Origin: Xanthobacteraceae bacterium
Lineage (GTDB): Bacteria > Pseudomonadota > Alphaproteobacteria > Rhizobiales > Xanthobacteraceae
Length of the DNA: 11,870 bases
Direction of reading: 5' to 3'
NCBI GenBank assembly: GCA_030040825.1
Contig: JASHSY010000342.1
Coordinates: 1-11,870, forward strand
Below the pieces are notes generated by a model. The model saw nothing but the letters and a program-made list of their open reading frames with translations. It had not been told where the DNA came from and searched no databases. The position numbers and the translations under genes are program-made. The stretch's first letter is position 1, and every line of letters starts with the position of its first letter. Positions 1 through 6,674 of this stretch are shown here, piece after piece.

Positions 1-131
1 GCCTGCGTCGGCAGCGGCATCGGCAGGCGGTAGGATTCGGCGGCACACCAGCAGCCCGCCGGATTGCACCGCCCGCAACTGAATTCGGCGCCGCAGCGGT
101 TGCAGGCGATAGGCCTGACTGCCGTTTCCAT
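1..131 (-). CDS. Cysteine-rich CWC family protein, 3' end cut by window edge
   Basis: Read on the minus strand from ATG at 131, this gives 43 complete codons without a stop and continues past the window edge. Six cysteines stand at residues 10, 13, 19, 22, 27 and 29, in the order CNRCGAEFSCG then NPAGCWC. This is the signature of the small cysteine-rich CWC family, whose proteins are usually under about 100 residues and are presumed to bind a metal; their role is unknown. A GGAAG ribosome binding site lies 8 nt upstream of the start (complement of 140-144), and the other upstream ATG on this strand meets a stop within three codons. The gene is divergent from cobF, so the two share a 78-nt intergenic region. 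The family call is from the motif alone; zinc binding is an inference. Confidence 0.82.
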   Translation of the reverse strand, partial: METAVRPIACNRCGAEFSCGRCNPAGCWCAAESYRLPMPLPTQ

Positions 132-209
132 GTTTCAAGCTTCCATGCGGGCCCGCTATGCTGGACGCCGCTCAGTACGGCTCACATGCCGACGATACGG
201 AAGCATAGC
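132..209. promoter_or_regulatory. Divergent intergenic region with palindrome and long inverted repeat
   Basis: This 78-nt region separates the leftward CWC gene from cobF and must hold the start signals of both. Two symmetric elements are visible. One is a perfect 10-bp palindrome GCGGGCCCGC at 147-156. The other is an 8-bp inverted repeat, GCTATGCT at 155-162 and AGCATAGC at 202-209. The right arm touches the cobF ribosome binding site (GGAAG, 199-203) and ends directly before the ATG at 210. If the cobF transcript starts before 155, pairing of the arms could hide the start site. No clear -35/-10 pair was recognised on either strand. Confidence 0.35.
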
Positions 210-974
210 ATGCGCAAGGTTTTGATTATCGGCATCGGCCCCGGCAACGCCGACTACCTGACCATCCAGGCAATCGAGGCGCTCAACCGGGCGGACGTGT
301 TCGTCATCCCGGACAAGGGCGAGGAAAAGGCTGATTTGCGACGGTTGCGGCTTGAGATTTGCGATCGCTACATCAAGGATGAAAATTATCGTCTCGTCGA
401 ATTCAAGACACCGCCACGGTCGAAAGACCCTGCCAATTATAAGCGTAATGTCGAAGACTGGCATGCGCGGATCGAGCGGGATTACCAGCGATTGCTCGCC
501 GAGAATGTCGGCGAGGACGAATGCGTGGGCTTCTTGGCGTGGGGCGATCCGACGCTCTATGACAGCACGTTGCGGATCATCGAAAAAATCCGGGCAAGAG
601 GTGTCGTCGCGTTCGACTACGAGGTCATTCCGGGCATCAGCAGCATACAGGCGCTTGCAGCGCGGCACCGCATCCCGCTCAACCGCGTCGGCGGATCTGT
701 TCGCATCACCACCGGACGCAAGCTGGCGGAAGAGCGGTCGATCGGCGCGGAAACCGTCGCCGTCATGCTCGACGGCGAACAGTCGTTCAGAAAGATCGAC
801 GACGCCGATGTCGACATCTATTGGGGCGCCTATGTCGGAACCCCCGACGAAATTCTTGTTTCCGGGCGGCTTGCGGATGTTGCCGGCGAGATCGAACTAA
901 AACGCGCGCGCGCGCGACAAGAAAAGGGCTGGATGATGGACGCCTATCTTCTGCGCGCGCCCGGCGAAACGTAA
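210..974 (+). CDS. cobF: Precorrin-6A synthase (deacetylating), CobF
   Basis: CobF uses S-adenosylmethionine to methylate precorrin-5 at C-1 with loss of acetate, giving precorrin-6A in the aerobic (oxygen-dependent) cobalamin pathway in the cytoplasm. The 254-residue product has the usual family length. It shows the N-terminal glycine-rich loop of tetrapyrrole methylases (IGIGPGNADYLT, residues 7-18), the SAM-site motif WGDPTLYDS at 111-119, the PGISSIQALA segment at 141-150 and MLDGE at 186-190. I chose ATG 210 over the in-frame ATG at 186 because GGAAG lies 6 nt before it and the family starts just ahead of the glycine-rich loop; the extra eight residues from 186 look like leader. No other cob gene is in the window, so it is an isolated pathway gene here. 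A (CG)7 run near the 3' end encodes an Arg-Ala repeat. Confidence 0.9.
   Translation: MRKVLIIGIGPGNADYLTIQAIEALNRADVFVIPDKGEEKADLRRLRLEICDRYIKDENYRLVEFKTPPRSKDPANYKRNVEDWHARIERDYQRLLAENVGEDECVGFLAWGDPTLYDSTLRIIEKIRARGVVAFDYEVIPGISSIQALAARHRIPLNRVGGSVRITTGRKLAEERSIGAETVAVMLDGEQSFRKIDDADVDIYWGAYVGTPDEILVSGRLADVAGEIELKRARARQEKGWMMDAYLLRAPGET
903..916 (+). repeat. (CG)7 dinucleotide run inside cobF
   Basis: Fourteen bases of alternating C and G lie in the 3' part of cobF and encode part of the stretch KRARARQ. Such runs can slip during replication and can adopt Z-form DNA; nothing here shows that either happens. Confidence 0.9.
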
Positions 975-982
975 GAAGCATT

Positions 983-1675
983 ATGGATGCAAGCGGGGAG
1001 ATCGTTGTGCTTAGCGGTGGCGCTATGCGCCGCTTTATGACTGGGGCCATTCCGCTTTTCGAACGCGCGAGCGGGCATAAAGTAACGATCCGCTTTGCGC
1101 TCACGCGCGAGATGCAGGCCGAGATCGAAGCTGGCGCGGTTTTCGATATGGCGTTGCTGCCGCGCTCAGCGATTGAGGCGCTGGTACAGTCGGGAAAGAT
1201 CGCACCCGGCACGCCGACCGATGTTGTGCGCTCGCTGGTCGGGTTGATGGTGCGCGCCGGCTCCCCGGAACCTGACATCGGTACGGTTGACGAGTTTATT
1301 GACCTGCTGCGGCGGGCTAAGTCGATCTCCTACAGCATCGGCCCGAGCGGACAATATGTCGGAGCGTTGCTGGAACGGCTGGGGCTTGCCACCGAAATGA
1401 AGGACAAAACCGTGCTTGCGATCGGCCGACCGGTAGGTGAGCTGATTGCCAGCGGGGAAGCCGAAATCGGCATGCAGCAGATCATTGAGAATCAGCCGGT
1501 AAAGGGCGCGCGCTTGATCGGGCCGCTGCCGGAAGCACTGGGAAATTTCGTCCCCTATACGGCGGCCTTTCCCGCCGGCATTGCCGACAACGCGGCCGCG
1601 CGCGCTTTTGTGAAGTTTCTCGCCGCGCCCGAGGTGGTTCGGATCATCCGTGCCAAAGGCATGGAGCCAGCCTGA
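983..1675 (+). CDS. ModA-like type 2 solute-binding domain protein without signal peptide
   Basis: The 230-residue product looks like a complete type 2 periplasmic-binding fold of the molybdate-binding (ModA) superfamily. It begins with a beta strand (GEIVVLSGGAMRRFM), then FERASGHKVTIRFA, then IEAGAVFDMALLPRSAIEALVQSGKI (residues about 49-74), the hinge-side strand SISYSIGPSGQYVGALLERLG, and the closing GEAEIGMQQ and AARAFVKFLAAPE segments. The start at 983 puts the fold at residue 5, so there is no hydrophobic signal peptide or lipobox. An upstream extension in the same frame would be Arg-rich and overlap cobF, so it does not supply one. Purine-rich AAGAAG precedes the ATG. The gene starts 8 nt after cobF, so the two are probably co-transcribed. 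Related proteins are often labelled molybdate-binding, but the ligand is unknown, and without export or a transporter nearby it may be a cytoplasmic sensor or carrier. Fold is fairly sure, function is not. Confidence 0.75.
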   Translation: MDASGEIVVLSGGAMRRFMTGAIPLFERASGHKVTIRFALTREMQAEIEAGAVFDMALLPRSAIEALVQSGKIAPGTPTDVVRSLVGLMVRAGSPEPDIGTVDEFIDLLRRAKSISYSIGPSGQYVGALLERLGLATEMKDKTVLAIGRPVGELIASGEAEIGMQQIIENQPVKGARLIGPLPEALGNFVPYTAAFPAGIADNAAARAFVKFLAAPEVVRIIRAKGMEPA

Positions 1676-1687
1676 TTTAAGCCTTTG

Positions 1688-1704
1688 GCACATTGCAGAT
1701 GTGC
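1688..1704 (+). terminator. Weak hairpin after the ModA-like gene, doubtful terminator
   Basis: GCACAT at 1688-1693 pairs perfectly with ATGTGC at 1699-1704 across a 5-nt loop, 13 nt after the stop codon of the solute-binding gene. No T-run follows, so intrinsic termination would be poor. It may simply be chance. Confidence 0.2.
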
Positions 1705-1736
1705 TTGCGCCATCGCGGTTTCGTGGCCATATCCGC

Positions 1737-1765
1737 TTGACTTCGCACGGTAGCGCCGATACATA
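1737..1765 (+). promoter_or_regulatory. Possible sigma-70-type promoter for the str group
   Basis: TTGACT at 1737-1742 matches a -35 box in five of six positions, and 17 nt later TACATA at 1760-1765 is a poor -10 match. Alphaproteobacterial -10 boxes are often degenerate, so this is possible but unproven. It would give a leader of about 300 nt before rpsL containing all the downstream inverted repeats. Confidence 0.22.
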
Positions 1766-1918
1766 CCGCGCACTTTTCGGCAGGCGGTGAGCTTCGCCCG
1801 TCGGAACGGCCTGTCCGGGCCCCCAGCTAAGCTATTGGAATCGTTGCTGACTTGGCTTCGATTTTTCGAGCGTGGGATTCGGCACGACGCCTCGACACAA
1901 GCAGGCTCAAACGCTGCC

Positions 1919-1947
1919 TCTGACTAACGGAAAGTCAGACTGACTAA
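1919..1947 (+). repeat. CTGACTAA direct repeat with embedded inverted repeat
   Basis: CTGACTAA occurs at 1920-1927 and again at 1940-1947, 20 nt apart, which is about two turns of the helix. Between them AGTCAGA (1933-1939) is the reverse complement of TCTGACT (1919-1925), giving a 7-bp stem with a 7-nt loop. The layout would suit either a binding site for a dimeric or tandem-bound regulator or an RNA hairpin in the rpsL leader. Confidence 0.4.
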
Positions 1948-1954
1948 AGCGCAT

Positions 1955-1979
1955 GACCGCGGGCAAACGCACCGCGGTC
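1955..1979 (+). promoter_or_regulatory. GC-rich hairpin in the rpsL leader
   Basis: GACCGCGG at 1955-1962 pairs perfectly with CCGCGGTC at 1972-1979 across a 9-nt loop (GCAAACGCA). The 8-bp stem has only one A-T pair and should be stable in RNA. No T-run follows, so it looks like a leader structure or a factor-dependent stop rather than an intrinsic terminator. Confidence 0.4.
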
Positions 1980-2030
1980 CTCTGCGAATTAAGGCGCCCT
2001 TCCGCACCGGACGCGGATGGCGCGCTTTCG

Positions 2031-2053
2031 TTTGCGTGAATGGTTCGCGCAAA
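2031..2053 (+). promoter_or_regulatory. Hairpin just upstream of the rpsL ribosome binding site
   Basis: TTTGCGTG at 2031-2038 pairs with CGCGCAAA at 2046-2053, eight pairs with one U-G, and a 7-nt loop. It ends four nt before GGAGAG (2058-2063), the likely rpsL ribosome binding site, so it could influence initiation without covering the site. Confidence 0.35.
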
Positions 2054-2072
2054 GAATGGAGAGTTAAGGCGG

Positions 2073-2444
2073 ATGCCGACGGTTAATCAGCTCATTCGCA
2101 GGCCGCGGGTGGTGCAGCACGCTAAGAAGAAGGTGCCGGCGCTGCAGCAGAGCCCGCAGAAACGCGGCGTCTGCACCCGCGTTTATACGACGACGCCCAA
2201 GAAGCCGAACTCGGCTTTGCGCAAAGTCGCCAAGGTGCGGTTGACCAACGGCTTTGAAGTCATCGGCTACATCCCGGGCGAAGGTCATAACCTCCAGGAG
2301 CACTCGGTGGTGATGATCCGCGGCGGCCGCGTGAAGGATCTGCCGGGCGTCCGCTATCACATTCTGCGTGGTGTGCTCGATACGCAGGGCGTGAAAAACC
2401 GCAAGCAACGAAGATCGAAGTACGGAGCCAAGAGGCCGAAATAG
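2073..2444 (+). CDS. rpsL: 30S ribosomal protein S12
   Basis: S12 (uS12) is the 30S protein at the decoding centre that monitors codon-anticodon pairing and is the classic streptomycin-resistance target. The 123-residue product has the normal length. TTPKKPNSALRK at 40-51 and GGRVKDLPGVRYH at 84-96 are the two decoding loops. Lys43 and Lys88, the usual resistance positions, are wild type, and Asp89, the methylthiolation site of RimO in other bacteria, is kept. I chose ATG 2073 (MPTVNQLIR) because it matches the family start; the in-frame ATG at 2040 would add eleven unrelated residues. GGAGAG at 2058-2063 and AAGG at 2066-2069 precede it. It is the first gene of the str group, and its stop codon lies inside a stable hairpin. 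Confidence 0.98.
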   Translation: MPTVNQLIRRPRVVQHAKKKVPALQQSPQKRGVCTRVYTTTPKKPNSALRKVAKVRLTNGFEVIGYIPGEGHNLQEHSVVMIRGGRVKDLPGVRYHILRGVLDTQGVKNRKQRRSKYGAKRPK

Positions 2445-2461
2445 CCGGCCTTTTGGGTTTT
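2428..2461 (+). promoter_or_regulatory. 11-bp hairpin over the rpsL stop codon with a short T-run
   Basis: Bases 2428-2438 (CCAAGAGGCCG) pair with 2446-2456 (CGGCCTTTTGG) in eleven consecutive pairs, one of them G-U. The loop is seven bases long and contains the rpsL TAG stop. The stem is followed by GTTTTC, a four-T tract. An alternative hairpin, CTTTTG (2450-2455) with CAAAAG (2462-2467), shares the right arm and so excludes the first. The element could be a partial terminator, an S7-binding translational operator as known between rpsL and rpsG in Escherichia coli, or both. Which one is inference. Confidence 0.5.
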
Positions 2462-2494
2462 CAAAAGAGAACGGAAGACGAGGAATAGATACAA

Positions 2495-2965
2495 ATGTCC
2501 CGCCGCCACAGGGCAGATAAGCGCGAGATCCTGCCGGACCCGAAATTCGGGAACGTCGTGGTCACGAAATTCATGAACTCGGTCATGCATGCCGGCAAAA
2601 AGTCGGTAGCCGAGGGCATTGTTTACGGCGCGCTGGATCAGATCGAAGGCAAGACGCGGCAGAATCCAATCGCCGTGTTCGAGCAGGCGCTGGATAACGT
2701 GATGCCGTCGATCGAAGTCCGTTCGCGGCGTGTGGGTGGCGCCACTTATCAGGTGCCGGTCGAAGTGCGCACGTCACGCCGCCAGGCGTTGGGTATCCGC
2801 TGGATTATCTCGGCTGCGCGTGAGCGTAACGAAAAGACCATGACCGAGCGGCTCTCGGCGGAGCTGCTGGATGCGTCGAATAACAGGGGGAACGCCGTAA
2901 AGAAGCGCGAAGACACGCACCGGATGGCGGAAGCTAACCGTGCCTTCTCGCATTATCGCTGGTGA
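2495..2965 (+). CDS. rpsG: 30S ribosomal protein S7
   Basis: S7 (uS7) starts assembly of the 30S head by binding the 3' major domain of 16S rRNA and lines the E site. The 156-residue product is the standard bacterial length. It has MSRRHRADKREILPDP at the start, the RNA-binding core KFMNSVMHAGKK at about 25-36, the beta-hairpin region SRRVGGATYQVPVEVR near 77-92 and RALG-type helix residues after it, and it ends NRAFSHYRW. GAGGA at 2480-2484, 10 nt before ATG 2495, serves as ribosome binding site. It follows rpsL by 50 nt containing two mutually exclusive hairpins and precedes fusA by 28 nt. In Escherichia coli S7 represses the str operon by binding the rpsL-rpsG junction. Confidence 0.98.
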   Translation: MSRRHRADKREILPDPKFGNVVVTKFMNSVMHAGKKSVAEGIVYGALDQIEGKTRQNPIAVFEQALDNVMPSIEVRSRRVGGATYQVPVEVRTSRRQALGIRWIISAARERNEKTMTERLSAELLDASNNRGNAVKKREDTHRMAEANRAFSHYRW

Positions 2966-2993
2966 ACCCGGCGACAGCGAAGGATTGCCCCCC

Positions 2994-5066
2994 ATGCCCC
3001 GCGCCCATCCCATCGACGAATACCGCAACTTCGGCATCATGGCTCACATCGATGCCGGCAAAACTACGACAACGGAGCGGATCCTCTATTACACCGGCAA
3101 AAGCCACAAAATGGGCGAGGTGCACGATGGCGCCGCGACCATGGACTTCATGGAGCAAGAGCAGGAGCGGGGCATCACCATTACGTCGGCCGCGACCACC
3201 GCATTCTGGAATGGCAAGCGGCTCAACATCATCGACACGCCCGGCCACGTCGACTTCACCATTGAGGTGGAGCGCAGCCTGCGCGTGCTCGACGGCGCAG
3301 TTTGCGTACTCGATTCCAACCAGGGAGTGGAACCGCAAACCGAGACGGTATGGCGGCAAGGCGACCGCTACAACGTTCCCCGCATCGTGTTCGCCAACAA
3401 GATGGACAAAGTCGGCGCGGACTATTTTCAGTGCCTGCGAGACATCGTCGATCGCTTGGGCGCCAAACCGGTTGCTATTCAGCTACCGATCGGGGCCGAA
3501 AGCGGGTTCAAAGGCGTCATCGACCTGGTCCGGATGGTCGGCGTGGTGTGGGACGATGAAACGCTGGGTGCGAAGTATCACGACATCGAAATTCCGGCCG
3601 AACTGAAGGATCAAGCCAAAGAATATCGCGAGAAGCTGGTTGAAGCCGCGGTCGAACTCGATGACGAGGCGATGACCGCGTATCTCGAAGGCAAAGAGCC
3701 GGATGTTGCGACGCTCAAGCGGCTGATCCGCAAAGCCACCATTGCCAGTACCTTCTTCCCCGTATTGTGCGGATCGGCGTTCAAGAACAAGGGCGTACAA
3801 CCGCTGCTCGACGCCGTAGTCGATTATCTGCCGTCCCCGGCCGACGTACCGGCGGTAAAGGGTGTCGATCTGAAAGGCAACGAAATCGAGCGCAAGGCAT
3901 CGGACACCGAACCGATGTCGTTGCTTGCGTTCAAGATCATGGACGACCCGTTCGTCGGAACCATCACCTTCTGTCGCATCTATTCCGGCAAACTGGAAAG
4001 CGGCACTGGCGTGATGAACTCGACCAAAGAGCGCAAGGAACGCGTCGGCCGCATGCTGCTGATGCATGCCAACAATCGCGAGGACATCAAGGAAGCTTTC
4101 GCCGGCGACATTGTCGCCCTGGCCGGCCTCAAGGATGTGCGCACCGGCGACACGCTCTGCGATCCGCAGAAGCCGGTGATTCTGGAAAAGATGGAATTCC
4201 CCGATCCGGTCATCGAAATCGCGATTGAGCCGAAATCGAAAGCCGATCAGGAAAAGCTCGGCGTCGCGCTAGCGAAGCTCGTGGCCGAGGATCCGTCATT
4301 CCGCGTCACGACGGATCAGGAATCGGGTCAGACCATCATTAAAGGGATGGGCGAACTTCACCTCGACATCAAGGTCGACATCCTCAAGCGCACATACAAG
4401 GTCGACGCCAATATTGGCGCGCCGCAGGTTGCCTATCGCGAGAAGATCACCCGCCCGGCGACAGTGGATTATACCCACAAAAAGCAGACCGGCGGTCACG
4501 GCCAGTATGCCCGCGTCAAAATTACGGCGGAGCCGGCTACCCCCGGCACCGGTTTTGAGTTTGAGGACGAAATCGTCGGCGGGGCGGTGCCGAAGGAGTT
4601 CATCCCTGCCGTCGAGAAGGGCCTTGAAGGGGTGATGGGCTCCGGTGTGCTCGCCGGCTTTCCGGTGGTCGATCTGAAAGTCTCATTGGTCGACGGTGCC
4701 TACCACGACGTTGATTCATCGGCGATGGCATTCGAAATTTGCGCCCGTACTGCGTTGCGCGAAGCGTTGCAAAAGGGCGGCCCGGTGCTGCTCGAACCGG
4801 TGATGAAGGTCGAGGTGGTGACGCCGGAGGACTACACCGGATCGGTTATCGGCGATCTAAATTCGCGGCGCGGCCAGATTCAGGGCCAGGACATGCGCGG
4901 CAATGCCAACGTCATTACCGCGATGGTGCCACTCGCCAACATGTTTTCCTACGTCAACAACTTGCGCTCCATGAGTCAGGGGCGCGCCACATTCACCATG
5001 CAATTCGACCACTACGCCGAGGTGCCGAAGGGCATCGCCGACGAAGTGCAGGCCAAGTTCGCCTGA
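2994..5066 (+). CDS. fusA: Elongation factor G
   Basis: EF-G is the translocation GTPase that moves tRNAs and mRNA through the ribosome and, with RRF, recycles ribosomes. The 690-residue product is full length. The GTPase motifs are all intact: AHIDAGKT (17-24), RGITI (59-63), DTPGH (81-85), NKMD (135-138) and CGSAF (259-263). Domain II follows from about 305, domain III carries GMGELHLDI (451-459), domain IV has TGGHGQYARV and the tip loop YHDVDSSAM (570-578), and domain V ends at QAKFA. The start is ATG 2994 (MPRAHPIDEYRNFG), the family start, with AAGGA at 2980-2984 nine nt before it; an in-frame ATG at 2940 lies inside rpsG. The gene ends in a tandem stop, TGA TAA. Confidence 0.99.
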   Translation: MPRAHPIDEYRNFGIMAHIDAGKTTTTERILYYTGKSHKMGEVHDGAATMDFMEQEQERGITITSAATTAFWNGKRLNIIDTPGHVDFTIEVERSLRVLDGAVCVLDSNQGVEPQTETVWRQGDRYNVPRIVFANKMDKVGADYFQCLRDIVDRLGAKPVAIQLPIGAESGFKGVIDLVRMVGVVWDDETLGAKYHDIEIPAELKDQAKEYREKLVEAAVELDDEAMTAYLEGKEPDVATLKRLIRKATIASTFFPVLCGSAFKNKGVQPLLDAVVDYLPSPADVPAVKGVDLKGNEIERKASDTEPMSLLAFKIMDDPFVGTITFCRIYSGKLESGTGVMNSTKERKERVGRMLLMHANNREDIKEAFAGDIVALAGLKDVRTGDTLCDPQKPVILEKMEFPDPVIEIAIEPKSKADQEKLGVALAKLVAEDPSFRVTTDQESGQTIIKGMGELHLDIKVDILKRTYKVDANIGAPQVAYREKITRPATVDYTHKKQTGGHGQYARVKITAEPATPGTGFEFEDEIVGGAVPKEFIPAVEKGLEGVMGSGVLAGFPVVDLKVSLVDGAYHDVDSSAMAFEICARTALREALQKGGPVLLEPVMKVEVVTPEDYTGSVIGDLNSRRGQIQGQDMRGNANVITAMVPLANMFSYVNNLRSMSQGRATFTMQFDHYAEVPKGIADEVQAKFA

Positions 5067-5110
5067 TAACGCTTTAACGAAGGTACTGAAGAGCCGGAAC
5101 GGAGAGTCCC

Positions 5111-6301
<1,191 letters not shown>

Positions 6302-6309
6302 TGACTTTG

Positions 6310-6338
6310 CAAGGGCCGCGGCATCGCCGCGGCCCTTG
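6310..6338 (+). terminator. 13-bp perfect hairpin between tuf and rpsJ
   Basis: Bases 6310-6322 (CAAGGGCCGCGGC) pair perfectly with 6326-6338 (GCCGCGGCCCTTG) across the 3-nt loop ATC. Two further G-U pairs can extend the base. It begins eight nt after the tuf stop and ends four nt before the rpsJ ribosome binding site (GGAG, 6343-6346). The sequence after it (TGTTGGAGC) has no proper T-run, so complete intrinsic termination is doubtful. It may act as an attenuator, an RNase processing or stability element, or a separator of the str and S10 groups. Confidence 0.6.
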
Positions 6339-6355
6339 TGTTGGAGCAATAGGCA

Positions 6356-6664
6356 ATGAACGGCCAGAATATCCGCATCCGGCTCAAGGCGTTCGATCAC
6401 CGCATCCTCGATGCGTCGACGCGCGAGATCGTCAACACCGCCAAGCGTACCGGTGCACAGGTGCGTGGGCCAATTCCGCTGCCGACACGAATTGAGAAGT
6501 TCACCGTCAACCGTTCGCCCCATGTCGACAAGAAAAGCCGCGAGCAGTTCGAGATGCGCACGCATAAGCGACTGCTCGATATCGTCGATCCAACTCCGCA
6601 AACGGTGGACGCGCTGATGAAGCTCGATCTTGCCGCCGGCGTTGACGTCGAGATCAAGCTGTAA
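6356..6664 (+). CDS. rpsJ: 30S ribosomal protein S10 (NusE)
   Basis: S10 (uS10) sits in the 30S head and, as NusE, also pairs with NusB in transcription antitermination. The 102-residue product is canonical. It carries VRGPIPLPTRIEKFTVNR at 36-53, part of the family signature, followed by the loop SPHVDKKSREQFE (54-66), which enters the ribosome and overlaps the NusB-binding region. GGAG at 6343-6346 lies nine nt before ATG 6356. This is the first gene of the S10 group, and only 54 nt separate it from tuf, so the long leader used by L4 for autogenous control in Escherichia coli is absent. Confidence 0.98.
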   Translation: MNGQNIRIRLKAFDHRILDASTREIVNTAKRTGAQVRGPIPLPTRIEKFTVNRSPHVDKKSREQFEMRTHKRLLDIVDPTPQTVDALMKLDLAAGVDVEIKL

Positions 6665-6674
6665 GGGATTGAAA

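Larger units (their letters stand above)
1676..2072 (+). other. 397-nt non-coding region, upstream of the str group
   Basis: No open frame here has the look of a gene; the small frames on either strand resemble no known family and lack good start sites. The stretch must hold the end of the cobF transcript and probably the promoter and leader of rpsL. It contains a weak hairpin (1688-1704), one weak promoter-like pair (1737-1765), a direct/inverted repeat cluster (1919-1947), a GC-rich hairpin (1955-1979) and a hairpin next to the rpsL ribosome binding site (2031-2053). No tRNA or riboswitch-like element was recognised. Confidence 0.6.

Noticed and set aside
132..209. A cobalamin riboswitch upstream of cobF
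   Set aside because: The whole intergenic region is 78 nt, too short for the roughly 200-nt aptamer, and no B12-box sequence was seen.
352..900. An alternative + strand frame inside cobF
   Set aside because: It is a Ser/Arg-rich shifted reading of a gene whose own frame has clear tetrapyrrole methylase motifs.
1555..1773. A small minus-strand open frame after the ModA-like gene
   Set aside because: It overlaps the 3' end of the binding-protein gene, has no visible ribosome binding site and resembles no family.
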